64,000 nt of DNA from contig NZ_LMPQ01000011.1 in assembly GCF_001423905.1 (NCBI RefSeq), positions 81,869 through 145,868 on the forward strand. The letters run 5' to 3'. Made by a program: the position numbers and the translations under genes. Source of the stretch: Frigoribacterium sp. Leaf186. Lineage in GTDB: Bacteria; Actinomycetota; Actinomycetes; Actinomycetales; Microbacteriaceae. The notes beneath the pieces are model-generated. The model saw only the letters and a program-made list of their open reading frames with translations. It had not been told where the DNA came from and did not search any database. Positions 36,031 to 44,229 of this stretch are shown one piece after another; the stretch's first letter is position 1; each line of letters opens with the position of its first letter.

Positions 36031-37221
36031 ATGACCCACATGACCCCGACGACCCGCGCCGCCGTCGTCATCGGCGTCGCCGTCGCCCTGACGGCCGGCC
36101 TCGCGGCCGCCCCGTCGCCTGCCCGTGCCGCCCCGGTCGACCCGCACGCGAACTCGGTCGCGACGTCGCCCGCGCCCGTGGCCCCGGCCCCGGCCCCGGC
36201 CACGTCCGGCGCGACCGCCCGCTCGCCCAAGTCCGCCGAGCGCGCGATCGCCACGTTCGTCTCGCTGGGCGCGACCCGCTCGCCCGACCCCGCGTCGTCG
36301 GCAGCCCCCGCCGTGACGCCGCAGACCATCCGGACGACGCCCACCACGAAGCTCTTCGCGGGCGGCCTCTCGGTCGACCCCGCCGGCGAGGCGGCGCGCA
36401 CCGCGACCACGTTGTCGTCGCAGGGCCGGACCGCCGAGGCCGCGGCTGCCCGCACCATCGCGCAACAGCCGGTCGCCACCTGGCTCGGCAGCTGGCTCGA
36501 CGACGCCCAACTGGTCAAGAAGATCGACGGCACGATCGCCACCGCCGAGAAGGTCGGCAAGACGCCGGTCTTCGTCACGTACAACATCCCCAACCGCGAC
36601 TGCGGCAGCCACTCGGCGGGCGGATCGGCCGACAACGCGGGCTACCTCCGGTGGAACGCCCTCGTCGCCTCCCGCCTGGCCGGGCACCGTGTCGCCGTCG
36701 TGGTCGAGCCCGACGCCCTGTCGCTCATCAGCAACTGCCCCGAGCAGACCGGCGGCCGCGAGGCCACGATCGCCTCCGCCGTCGCGACCCTGGCCGACGC
36801 CGGGGTGCCGGCGTACATCGACGCGGGCAACTCGAACTGGGTGCCGCCGCAGACCATGGCCGCCCGGCTCAAGGCCGCCGGCGTCGACCGGGCGCGGGGC
36901 TTCGCGACCAACGTCTCGAACTACTACCCCGTCGAGGCCGAGCGCGCCTACGCCGAGAAGGTGTCGCAGGCCACGGGAGGCGCACGCTACGTGATCGACA
37001 CGTCACGCAACGGTCGCGGCTGGAAGGGCACCTGGTGCAACGCGCCCGGGGCCGGCCTGGGGGTGGCCCCGTCGGTGCAGAGCGGCACGACCAGGCTCGA
37101 CGCCCTGCTCTGGATCAAGACGCCCGGGGCGAGCGACGGTCAGTGCAACGGAGGCCCGGCGGCGGGCAAGTGGTTCGCGTCCTACGCCGTCCAGCTCGTC
37201 GCCAACCGTGCCGCGGGTTGA
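36031..37221 (+). CDS. Secreted glycoside hydrolase family 6 (cellulase/cellobiohydrolase)
   Basis: A 396-residue secreted enzyme. The signal peptide (residues 1-34, AGLAAAPSPARA-A) is followed by a Pro/Ala linker and the GH6 barrel: FVTYNIPNRDCGSHSAGG (about 180-197, with a catalytic Asp), VVVEPDALSLISNCPEQ (about 221-237, proton-donor Asp), YIDAGNSNWV, VSNYYPVE and the C-terminal TSRNGRGWKGTWCNAPGAGLG. GH6 enzymes hydrolyse beta-1,4-glucan. There is no carbohydrate-binding module. It is typical of plant-associated Microbacteriaceae, where it may act on plant walls or on bacterial cellulose. Confidence 0.94.
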   Translation: MTHMTPTTRAAVVIGVAVALTAGLAAAPSPARAAPVDPHANSVATSPAPVAPAPAPATSGATARSPKSAERAIATFVSLGATRSPDPASSAAPAVTPQTIRTTPTTKLFAGGLSVDPAGEAARTATTLSSQGRTAEAAAARTIAQQPVATWLGSWLDDAQLVKKIDGTIATAEKVGKTPVFVTYNIPNRDCGSHSAGGSADNAGYLRWNALVASRLAGHRVAVVVEPDALSLISNCPEQTGGREATIASAVATLADAGVPAYIDAGNSNWVPPQTMAARLKAAGVDRARGFATNVSNYYPVEAERAYAEKVSQATGGARYVIDTSRNGRGWKGTWCNAPGAGLGVAPSVQSGTTRLDALLWIKTPGASDGQCNGGPAAGKWFASYAVQLVANRAAG

Positions 37222-37251
37222 GCCACGGCGGCGGTCCAGGACCGTCTGCGT

Positions 37252-37257
37252 AGAATC
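37252..37257 (+). promoter_or_regulatory. -10 box of the LCP gene promoter (long leader)
   Basis: TAGAAT is the best -10 hexamer upstream of the GTG at 37372. It leaves a leader of about 105 nt, unlike most genes here. Confidence 0.45.
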
Positions 37258-37371
37258 CTTGTCTGCCCGTACACCGAACGGCGCCGTCCTGCCCACTCGA
37301 TCCTCGAGACCCAGTCAGTCCCGTCGATCAGGGTGGGTGCCCGGCGCCCTCGATGACCGAGAGGACACCGC

Positions 37372-38757
37372 GTGAGCGACCTTCGCGACCGATCCGGCCG
37401 CGGCCGCCGAGCCGCCAGGCCCGTCGAGGCCTCGTTCCGGCGTCGACCCGCCCCCTCGACGACGGGCGTCGCCCGTCACGGGCGACTCCAGCGCGGAGGG
37501 GCGGTGCGGGCGGTCACGAAGGTGGTCGCGGCGTCGGTGGCCGTCCTGCTCGTGAGCGGCGCCTCGGTCGGAGCCATCGCGGCGTACCAGGTGCGCAGCG
37601 ACCTCGGAACGGGTGTCGAGCTGCAGGCGGCCCAGGGTGAGACCACCAAGCCCGCACCCCCGTCGATCAGCGAGTACGAGGGCGGGTTCAACATCCTCGT
37701 CGTCGGCACCGACAACGACGCCGACCAAGACCAGGGTGCCTTCGGCACGCGCGACGCCACCCTCAACGACGTCAACATCCTGCTGCACGTCTCGGCCGAC
37801 CACAGCAACGCGACCGCCGTCAGCATCCCGCGCGACATGGTCGTGCCGATCCCCTCGTGCGCGAAGGAGGACGGCTCGGGGTACTACTCGGCCATGGCGG
37901 CCCGGCCCATCAACGAGGCGTACTCGTACGGCGGCCTGAGCTGCGTCGTCTCGACCGTGTCGTCCCTGACCGGCCTCGACATCCCGTTCGCCGGGATGAT
38001 CTCGTTCAACGGCGTCATCGAGATGTCGAACGCCATCGGCGGCGTCCCGGTCTGTGCGGCCACCCCCATCACCGACCGCTACACGGGCCTCGACATCCCC
38101 GCCGGGGAGTCGGTCCTCTCGGGGGCCGACGCCCTGGCCTTCCTCCGCACCCGGCACGGCGTCGGCGACGGCTCCGACCTCGGCCGCATCAGCAGCCAGC
38201 AGGTCTACCTCTCGTCGTTGCTGCGGACGGTCAAGAGCGCCGACACCCTGAGCAACCCGACGAAGCTGTACTCGTTGGCCCGCGCGGCGGCGAGCAACAT
38301 GACCCTCTCCGACCGCCTCACCAAGATCGACACGATGGTGCAGATCGGCCTCGCGTTGCGCGACCTGCCGCTCGACGACGTCAACTTCGTGCAGTACCCC
38401 GGCACGACGGACGGGACGGGCGTCTACGCCGGCAAGGTGCAGCCCGACACGGCCGTCGCGAACCAGCTGTTCGACGCCATCGCCAACGACGTGCCGTTCT
38501 CGATCCCCGAGGGCAGCACCGGCATCGGCTCCGAGAGCACGGCCCCGGCCGCGACCGAGGCGCCGTCGGCGACGACGCCGCCCGCCACGGACGACCCGAG
38601 TGCTCCGACCGACACGGCGGCTCCGGCCGACACGGCGGCTCCGACCGATCCGGGCACCGGGGCGCAGACCTCTGCCCCCACGACCGAGGTGATCGAGGGG
38701 CTGACCGGCCAGACGGCCGCCGACCAGACCTGCTCGGTGGCGTTCGGCTCGAAGTAG
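37372..38757 (+). CDS. LytR-CpsA-Psr (LCP) family wall-polymer ligase
   Basis: A 461-residue protein: basic cytoplasmic N terminus, one membrane helix (about 48-72), then an extracellular LCP domain (about 100-330). The diagnostic ILVVGTDN, NILLHVS, AVSIPRDMVVPIP, FAGMISFNGVIEMSNAIGG and FLRTRHGVGDGSDLGRISSQ with its phosphate-binding Arg residues are all present. LCP enzymes join undecaprenyl-linked glycopolymers to peptidoglycan. The C-terminal 80 residues are Thr/Ala/Pro repeats (TAAPADTAAPTD), probably crossing the wall. GTG start with GAGAGGAC upstream. Confidence 0.94.
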   Translation: MSDLRDRSGRGRRAARPVEASFRRRPAPSTTGVARHGRLQRGGAVRAVTKVVAASVAVLLVSGASVGAIAAYQVRSDLGTGVELQAAQGETTKPAPPSISEYEGGFNILVVGTDNDADQDQGAFGTRDATLNDVNILLHVSADHSNATAVSIPRDMVVPIPSCAKEDGSGYYSAMAARPINEAYSYGGLSCVVSTVSSLTGLDIPFAGMISFNGVIEMSNAIGGVPVCAATPITDRYTGLDIPAGESVLSGADALAFLRTRHGVGDGSDLGRISSQQVYLSSLLRTVKSADTLSNPTKLYSLARAAASNMTLSDRLTKIDTMVQIGLALRDLPLDDVNFVQYPGTTDGTGVYAGKVQPDTAVANQLFDAIANDVPFSIPEGSTGIGSESTAPAATEAPSATTPPATDDPSAPTDTAAPADTAAPTDPGTGAQTSAPTTEVIEGLTGQTAADQTCSVAFGSK

Positions 38758-38772
38758 GCCCCCGTTGGGGGA

Positions 38773-38807
38773 GTCGCCCCGGCGAGTAACCAGCTCGCCG
38801 GGACGAC
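38773..38807 (+). terminator. Hairpin terminator after the LCP gene
   Basis: GTCGCCCCGGCGAG faces CTCGCCGGGACGAC across TAACCA; one G-T pair. Confidence 0.75.
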
Positions 38808-39207
38808 CGGTGACCTCAAGCGGCGGCCCGAACGCGCACGCATGAGAACCCCGCAGTGCCGGGATCAGGGGTTCGGCACCGAGGGGGGTGTGGAGGCCGG
38901 CGACGATGCCGGCGACGAGCCCCTCGGACGCCACCGTTCGGGTGCGGCGTTCGATCGTGGGGCACGTGACGCGGCGACCGTCGGAGGGCGTGTTCGGCAA
39001 GGGTGAACGGGCCCGTGCTGTCAGGCCCCGGCCCCTCGGCCGTCGTCGGCGTCAGGGGTACTCTACGTGTCGGCACAAATGCCGACAACCCGATCGCACC
39101 CCTCGGGGCGGGTGGGGCGAGGGTGGTTCTGTCGCCGCCCGCCTCGGTTCGGCATCTGGCCCGAGGGCCGCTATGCTCTTACCTGCGCGTTCGCTCGCGA
39201 GCCGCAT
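38808..39207. other. 400-bp stretch without a credible gene
   Basis: Between the LCP terminator and tRNA-Ser(GCT) only Arg/Pro-rich frames are open, on both strands, with no ribosome binding site and no family resemblance. A perfect small hairpin GTCGGCA-CAAA-TGCCGAC lies at 39069-39086, just after TACTCT, and is likely part of the tRNA promoter region. Confidence 0.5.
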
Positions 39208-39297
39208 GGAGCCGTCGCATAGTTCGGCCTAGTGCACCACCCTGCTAAGGTGGAGTTCCCTTTGTGGGAACCGTGGGTTCAAATCCCACCGGCTCCG
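39208..39297 (+). tRNA. tRNA-Ser (anticodon GCT)
   Basis: The acceptor arms GGAGCCG and CGGCTCC pair, the anticodon stem CCACC/GGTGG holds GCT, the variable arm is long, and the T arm is GTGGGTTCAAATCCCAC. Reads AGC/AGU codons. CCA not encoded. Confidence 0.97.
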
Positions 39298-39462
39298 CGG
39301 AAAGCCACGTCGGTCCTCTCTCTCGCCAGAGATGTTCCGGGGTGGCTTTTCTTCTGCCCTCCCGCGGGCGCACCGACGTCCCCCGGTGTGGTGCTCTCCC
39401 AGACGCCTGCGGCGTAGCGTGATCCGCGACGACGAGTCGTCACGAGCGCAGGAGGACCCCGG

Positions 39463-39795
39463 GTGAAACGCATCCACTACACCGACGAGTACATGGTCAC
39501 CGGCGACACGATCGCGGCGGCCGTCGTCGAGTACGCGCGAGCGCTGGCGATGAAGAACAAGTCCGACATGGTCGACCTGCCGGGCATGGACCGCACCGGC
39601 GTGCACCAGAGGTTCCAGATCCTGCTCGGCCCGGCCAGCCAGATGCTCGTCTCCGAAGAGCAGACCGACGAGGCCGAGATCGACGATGCCGGCCTGGTCG
39701 ACGACATCGAGGCACGCATCCAACGCCTGCGGGGCGCCGAGCCGCAGTCCGGCGATCCCGCCGACGGCATCCCCCTCGACTCCGACGAGTTCTGA
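39463..39795 (+). CDS. Conserved small protein of unknown function
   Basis: A 110-residue, acidic cytoplasmic protein starting at GTG 39463 after CAGGAGGACCCC, a very good binding site. Its opening MKRIHYTDEYMVTGDTIAAA and following VVEYARALAMKNKSDMVDLP look like a folded helical domain, while the end (PQSGDPADGIPLDSDEF) is disordered. It resembles a family of small proteins common in Microbacteriaceae and neighbours, with no known role. The last codons and stop have been copied in tandem downstream. Confidence 0.8.
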   Translation: MKRIHYTDEYMVTGDTIAAAVVEYARALAMKNKSDMVDLPGMDRTGVHQRFQILLGPASQMLVSEEQTDEAEIDDAGLVDDIEARIQRLRGAEPQSGDPADGIPLDSDEF

Positions 39796-39834
39796 TCGAC
39801 GACGAGTTCTGATCGACGACGGGTTCTGATCGCC
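39784..39834 (+). repeat. 17-bp triplication spanning a stop codon
   Basis: GACGAGTTCTGATCGAC occurs three times in a row (third copy with two changes). The first copy encodes the last residues DEF and the stop of the 39463 gene, so each copy carries an in-frame-like TGA. Confidence 0.85.
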
Positions 39835-39873
39835 GACAGGCGTCGTCCGCGTGTCGCGAGGCGACACCTGTCG
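39834..39873 (+). terminator. Hairpin terminator after the 39463 gene
   Basis: CGACAGG...CCTGTCG encloses an inner GTGTCGC-GAG-GCGACAC stem. Confidence 0.65.
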
Positions 39874-39916
39874 TCGAGACCCTTGTCAAGGGCCCGCCGA
39901 GTGGGGCCGGACCGAC

Positions 39917-39922
39917 TAGCGT
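39917..39922 (+). promoter_or_regulatory. -10 box of a leaderless promoter (three-gene glycan operon)
   Basis: TAGCGT, then CGGCACG, then the ATG at 39930. Confidence 0.6.
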
Positions 39923-39929
39923 CGGCACG

Positions 39930-41129
39930 ATGACCCCCACCGCGCCTCCCGACCCGACCGAGCCCGTGGTCCCGGTCACCCTGGGAGGCGCCGGCCCGGT
40001 GGTCGGGACGGCCACCGCCCTCGTCGTCGACCGGTTGCGAACGCGCCCGGCACCGTCGGTGACCGACGCGCTCGACCTCGCGGTCGAGCTCGGCCGGCAC
40101 GGTGCGTTGCCCGGACTCGGGTCGACCGCCGACCTCTGGCAGGCCCTCGCCACCCTCGCGGCCCACGACCTCGGCGCCGCCCGGGCCGCGGAGCCGCACC
40201 TCGACGCGCTCGCCATCCTCGACCAGCACGCCGGGGACGCCCCGGCAGAGACCACAGCGACCAGTGACGGCGGCGGCGTCCACTCGCCCCTCCCCTCGCG
40301 GGCCCGCGCCGAGGACTCCTTCACGTGGGGAGTGTTCGCCGCCGAGGGGCCCGGCGTCCGTCTCGCCGCCGAGCCCCGGCCGGGCACGGGCTCCGAGCCC
40401 GACGGCGCCGCCCCCGCCTGGTCCCTCTCGGGCACGAAGCCCTGGTGCTCGCTCGCGGGCACCGTCGACGGCGCCCTGGTCACCGCCTGGGTCGGCGACG
40501 ACCGTCGCCTCTTCTCGGTCGACCTCCGCCAGCCCCGGGTCGTCGTCGAGTCCGACGCCTGGCACGCCAGGGGCCTGGTCGAGATCCCGTCCGGCCCGGT
40601 CTCGTTCGACGACGTCGAGGCGCTCGAGGTCGGTGCGCCGGGCTGGTACCTCGAGCGGCCCGGGTTCTCGTGGGGCGGCATCGGCGTCGCCGCGTGCTGG
40701 TACGGCGGCGCGGTCGGAGTGGCCCGCACGCTGCTCGCCGCGGCGGTGACCGCCTCGGGTCGCACGTCGGGGCGCCCGGCCGACCCGCACCTCCTGCAGG
40801 CCCTCGGCCTCGTCGACACGCGGCTGGCCGACGCTCGTCGCGCGCTGGTCGAGGCGGCCGACCTCGTCGACGCCGGCGAGGCGACCGGCGACGCGGGGCG
40901 CCTGCTCGCGAAGCGCGTCCGCGGCACCGTCGCCCACGCCTGCGACGAGGTGCTCGCCCGGGCGTCGCGCGCCCTGGGCCCCGCGCCGCTCGCCACCGAC
41001 GCGGCCCACGCCAAGCGCGTCGCCGACCTCGAGCTGTACCTGCGCCAGCACCACGGCGAACGGGACGACGCGTCACTCGGCCAGACGGTGCTGCGGGACG
41101 CCATGACGGACGGGCGCCCCGCGTGGTGA
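39930..41129 (+). CDS. Acyl-CoA dehydrogenase-like protein
   Basis: A 399-residue protein of the acyl-CoA dehydrogenase fold, but divergent: SLSGTKPWCSLAGTVDGALVTAW corresponds to the FAD-binding middle domain, LRQPRVVVESDAWHARG to its end, and the C-terminal helices include FSWGGIGVAACWYGGAVGVARTLLA. I could not find the usual catalytic Glu with confidence. It overlaps the next gene by four bases, and all three genes of the set are coupled. The neighbours (deacetylase-methyltransferase, glycosyltransferase) suggest a flavin-dependent step in making an acyl- or amino-sugar product. Confidence 0.8.
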   Translation: MTPTAPPDPTEPVVPVTLGGAGPVVGTATALVVDRLRTRPAPSVTDALDLAVELGRHGALPGLGSTADLWQALATLAAHDLGAARAAEPHLDALAILDQHAGDAPAETTATSDGGGVHSPLPSRARAEDSFTWGVFAAEGPGVRLAAEPRPGTGSEPDGAAPAWSLSGTKPWCSLAGTVDGALVTAWVGDDRRLFSVDLRQPRVVVESDAWHARGLVEIPSGPVSFDDVEALEVGAPGWYLERPGFSWGGIGVAACWYGGAVGVARTLLAAAVTASGRTSGRPADPHLLQALGLVDTRLADARRALVEAADLVDAGEATGDAGRLLAKRVRGTVAHACDEVLARASRALGPAPLATDAAHAKRVADLELYLRQHHGERDDASLGQTVLRDAMTDGRPAW

Positions 41130-42526
41130 CCTTCGACGGTCGCGCGCCGGGCACCCCGGTCGAGACCTGGGAGGCCGACCCGCGCCTCCTCGCCCTGCCG
41201 CCGCTCGACGGCGCCGTCGACCCGGCCACGGTGTCGCGACTGGTCGTGCTGGCCGCCCACCCCGACGACGAGACGCTCGGCGCGGGCGGCCTCATCGCCG
41301 ACGCGGCGGCACGCGGGCTGCCGGTGACCGTCGTCGTCGTCACCGACGGCGCCGCCTCGCACCCCGGGTCGACCACCGGTGCCGAGAGCCTCGTCGCGAC
41401 GCGGGCCGAGGAGGCGCGGGTGGCGGTCGGCCTGCTGGGTCACGACGTCGAGCTGGTCCGGTGGGCCGTGCCCGACGGGGCCGTGCGCGAGGCCCGCGCC
41501 GAGATCACCGAGCGGCTGCGGCCCCTGCTGCCCGGGCCGGGCGGCGTGCTCGTCGCCCCCTGGAGCGGCGACGGCCACCGCGACCACCGGGTGCTCGGCG
41601 AGATCGCCGAAGAACTCGTCGGCGAGCTGGTCGCCGAGGCCGGCGCCGCCGCGCCCCGGCTGCTGCAGTACCCGATCTGGCTCTGGCACTGGGGTTCGCC
41701 GGACCACCCGGACGTGCCCTGGGCGTCGATGAGGCTCCTGCCGCTCGACGCCGCCGCCGACGCGGCGAAGCGGTCGGCCCTCGCGGCCTACGCCTCGCAA
41801 CGCCGCCCCCTGTCGGCCGCGCCCGAGGACGCGGCGGTGCTGCACCCGGTGTTCGAGCGGCACTTCGCCCGCGGGCGCGAGGTGTTCGTCGTCGACGAGC
41901 CGGGGTCTGCGGGCCCGTCCGGGCCGACGGCCGCGACCGAGGCCACCTTCGACCGGACGCACGCCCGCCGGGCGGACCCCTGGCGCGTCACCACACGCTG
42001 GTACGAACGACGCAAGCGCGCCCTGACCATCGCGTCGCTGCCGCGAGAACGCTACGGTCGCGTGCTCGAGGTCGGTTGCTCGATCGGCGTGCTGACCGGC
42101 GACCTGGCCCCGGCCGCCGACCGCCTGCTGGCCCTCGACGTGTCGTCGGTCGCCGTCCAGGCCGCCCGCGAACGACTCGCGAACCTGCCGCACGTCGCGG
42201 TGGAGCAGGCCGACGCCGCCGTGGACTACCCGGCGGGAGCCTTCGACCTCGTCGTCCTCAGCGAGGTGGGCTACTACCTGGGCCCCGACGCGTTCGGACG
42301 ACTGGTCGACTCGATCGTCGACGGGCTCGCCGACGGCGGCGACGTCGTGGCCTGCCACTGGCTGCAGCCCGAGGGGGACTTCCGCCAGAGCGCGGACGAC
42401 GTCCACGCCCGGCTGGGGGCCGACCCGCGCCTCCACCGGGTCTCGCACCACGTCGAGGACGACTTCGTGCTCGACGTGTTCTCGCGCGACCCGCGGTCCG
42501 TCGCCCAGCGGACGGGGCTGCGATGA
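41126..42526 (+). CDS. Fusion of PIG-L deacetylase and NodS-like SAM methyltransferase
   Basis: A 466-residue two-domain protein. Residues about 30-230 are a LmbE/PIG-L zinc deacetylase: LVVLAAHPDDETLGAGG (metal-binding His-Pro-Asp-Asp), TDGAASHPGS and WSGDGHRDHRVLGE (metal-binding His). Residues about 275-466 are a class I methyltransferase of the NodS type: WRVTTRWYERRKRALTIASL, LEVGCSIGVLTGDLAPAADR (motif I), LALDVSSVAVQAARERL and FDLVVLSEVGYYL. It should remove an N-acetyl group from an amino sugar and methylate the freed amine. GTG start inside the upstream stop. The word CCGCGCCTCCT occurs in its coding sequence. Confidence 0.9.
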   Translation: MTFDGRAPGTPVETWEADPRLLALPPLDGAVDPATVSRLVVLAAHPDDETLGAGGLIADAAARGLPVTVVVVTDGAASHPGSTTGAESLVATRAEEARVAVGLLGHDVELVRWAVPDGAVREARAEITERLRPLLPGPGGVLVAPWSGDGHRDHRVLGEIAEELVGELVAEAGAAAPRLLQYPIWLWHWGSPDHPDVPWASMRLLPLDAAADAAKRSALAAYASQRRPLSAAPEDAAVLHPVFERHFARGREVFVVDEPGSAGPSGPTAATEATFDRTHARRADPWRVTTRWYERRKRALTIASLPRERYGRVLEVGCSIGVLTGDLAPAADRLLALDVSSVAVQAARERLANLPHVAVEQADAAVDYPAGAFDLVVLSEVGYYLGPDAFGRLVDSIVDGLADGGDVVACHWLQPEGDFRQSADDVHARLGADPRLHRVSHHVEDDFVLDVFSRDPRSVAQRTGLR

Positions 42527-43332
42527 GCGACACGCCCGGCGGTGCCGTGCCCGTCCGCGCCGTCGCGGTCGTCGTGCCCGCGCACGACGAGGAGGAGCTC
42601 GTCTCGCGCGCCCTCGACGGCGTCGAGCGCGCCCGTCGACACACGGCCCGGACGCATCCGGAGGCGCGGGTCGTCGTCGTCCTCGTGGCCGACGCCTGCA
42701 CCGACGGCACGGTCGCGGCCGCCCGGGCGCACGCCGGCGTGAGCGTCGTCGAGATCGACGCCCGCGGCGTCGGCGTCGCCCGGGCCGTCGGGGTCGACGC
42801 AGCCCTGGCCGCCCTCGGGGTGGAGTCCGGCGCGCCGCAGGCGGACGCCCTGCCCCAAGACGCCCTGCCTCGAGACGCCCTGCCCGGAGACGAGCTGCCG
42901 GCTGACGCCCTGCCCCTCGACGCCGTCTGGCTCGCCTGCACGGACGCCGACTCGGTCGTCCCGGTCGGCTGGATCGACGACCAGCTCGACCGCGCCGCCG
43001 CCGGAGCCGACGTCGTGATCGGCACCGTGCGCCCCGACTTCGCCGACCTCTCGCCCCGCCAGATCGCGGCGTGGACGGGTCGGCACACGCCGGGCCGACC
43101 GAACGGTCACGTGCACGGCGCCAACCTCGGCGTGCGGGCCTCGTCGTACACGGCCGTCGGGGGGTTCGCCCCCGTCGACCTGCACGAGGACAACGACCTC
43201 GTCGACCGGCTGCGCGCCGCGGGTGCGACGCTCGTCGCCTCGGACGTCGGCGAGGTGCTGACCTCGGGTCGGCGCGACGGACGCACCTCGGGCGGTTACG
43301 CGGGCTACCTCGCCGTCGACCTGCTCGCCTGA
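42523..43332 (+). CDS. Family 2 glycosyltransferase with DALPx repeats
   Basis: A 269-residue GT-A enzyme: VAVVVPAHDEEELVSRALDG (nucleotide-binding start), VADACTDGT, ARGVGVARAVGVD, the metal-binding CTDADSVVP, then HVHGANLGVRASSYTAVGGF and LHEDNDLVDRLRAAG. Between the second and third motifs lies an inserted run of pentads (ADALPQ, DALPR, DALPG, DELPA, DALPL) encoded by 15-bp repeats. It starts at ATG overlapping the fusion gene stop. It probably transfers a sugar to the product of the operon; a cytoplasmic face location is likely since no membrane helix is seen. Confidence 0.9.
   Translation: MSDTPGGAVPVRAVAVVVPAHDEEELVSRALDGVERARRHTARTHPEARVVVVLVADACTDGTVAAARAHAGVSVVEIDARGVGVARAVGVDAALAALGVESGAPQADALPQDALPRDALPGDELPADALPLDAVWLACTDADSVVPVGWIDDQLDRAAAGADVVIGTVRPDFADLSPRQIAAWTGRHTPGRPNGHVHGANLGVRASSYTAVGGFAPVDLHEDNDLVDRLRAAGATLVASDVGEVLTSGRRDGRTSGGYAGYLAVDLLA
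42838..42918 (+). repeat. 15-bp coding minisatellite in the glycosyltransferase
   Basis: GACGCCCTGCC followed by variable codons recurs about five times and encodes DALPx pentads. The variation between units suggests old, drifting repeats. Confidence 0.75.
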
Positions 43333-43410
43333 CGGGGCCGACCCGCGCCTCCTGACGGTGCCACCGCCGCGTCGGCGTGGCCGCGGGCGACCCCGGGAGG
43401 CGCGCGCGGC

Positions 43411-44226
43411 TCAGTCGCGCAGCGTCGCCAGGTACGCGGCCTCGCGCTCGTACCCGTCCGCATCGGCGGCGAGCTCGGCCTTGCCCAGCTCGACCGCCTT
43501 GTCGCGGCTCATCTCGGCCAGGTCGTGCAACCGGACGATCGCGACCCGCAGCACGTCGGCCCAGGTCGCCTCGCTGCCGTAGGCGTCGAGCACCAGCTGC
43601 ACGCGGCGCTCGGCGTCGGCCATGCCAGGTGCGTTCGGGGGAGTGCGGTCGGTGAGGGGGACGGCGCGGGTGGCGTAGTAGGCGAGGTCCCAGAGGCGGG
43701 GGCCGGGCGAGGCGAAGTCGAAGTCGATCACGCCGACGACGTGGCCCGCGGCGTCGTAGGCGAGGTTGTGGGGTGAGAAGTCGTTGTGGCAGATGACCTC
43801 GGACGGCACCTTCGCCGGTGCCTGCCAGACGGCGCCGTCGAGGCCGAAGCCGATGCTCGCGTCGTGCAGCCGCCGCAGCAGGCGGGCTCCCTCGACCAGG
43901 GCCTCGTCGGTGAAGACGTGGTCGGGCAGTGGGTAGACCGGCACTTCGGCGTCGACGAAGCTCAGGCGTTCGCGGCCGCCCTCGATGCCGAGCGGTCGGG
44001 GGATGCCCCTGACGCCCGCACGCGCCAGGTACGCGAGGTGGCGGTGGACGGTGGGCGTCCAGGGGCCGGCCACGCGCAGGACGGTGTCGCCCTGGCGGAC
44101 GACGGCGTTCATGTTCCCCCCGGCCAGGACCTCGCCCGGAGGCAGGTCGTCGGCAGGCAGGTCGCCCGCAGGCAGGTCGCCCGCGGGCAGGTCACCCGCC
44201 CGGCGGCCGTCGGACGCGGCGACCAC
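43411..44226 (-). CDS. Aminoglycoside phosphotransferase-family protein
   Basis: A 271-residue kinase-like protein. The catalytic loop VICHNDFSPHNLAYD (about residues 142-156) and the metal-binding VGVIDFDFASPGPRLWDLAYY are intact, with RLLRRLHDASIGF before them. The first 30 residues are GDLPA repeats encoded by 15-bp units, with GTG 44226 three bases after the TetR stop; MNAVVRQGD at about residue 40 is an alternative start that removes the repeats. Family members phosphorylate antibiotics, choline or sugars; substrate unknown. It is co-transcribed with the TetR regulator. Confidence 0.85.
   Translation of the reverse strand: MVAASDGRRAGDLPAGDLPAGDLPADDLPPGEVLAGGNMNAVVRQGDTVLRVAGPWTPTVHRHLAYLARAGVRGIPRPLGIEGGRERLSFVDAEVPVYPLPDHVFTDEALVEGARLLRRLHDASIGFGLDGAVWQAPAKVPSEVICHNDFSPHNLAYDAAGHVVGVIDFDFASPGPRLWDLAYYATRAVPLTDRTPPNAPGMADAERRVQLVLDAYGSEATWADVLRVAIVRLHDLAEMSRDKAVELGKAELAADADGYEREAAYLATLRD
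44145..44205 (-). repeat. 15-bp coding minisatellite at the phosphotransferase N terminus
   Basis: Units of GGCGACCTGCCCGCG-type sequence repeat four times on the minus strand and encode GDLPA, GDLPA, GDLPA, DDLPP. Confidence 0.75.
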
Positions 44227-44229
44227 GGC

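Noticed and set aside
38816-39088. 90-codon minus-strand frame after the LCP gene
   Set aside because: Arg/Pro/His-rich product, no ribosome binding site, no leaderless promoter.
39497-42451. 984-codon minus-strand frame
   Set aside because: Antisense shadow of the acyl-CoA dehydrogenase, fusion and glycosyltransferase genes; composition is that of a GC-rich false frame.
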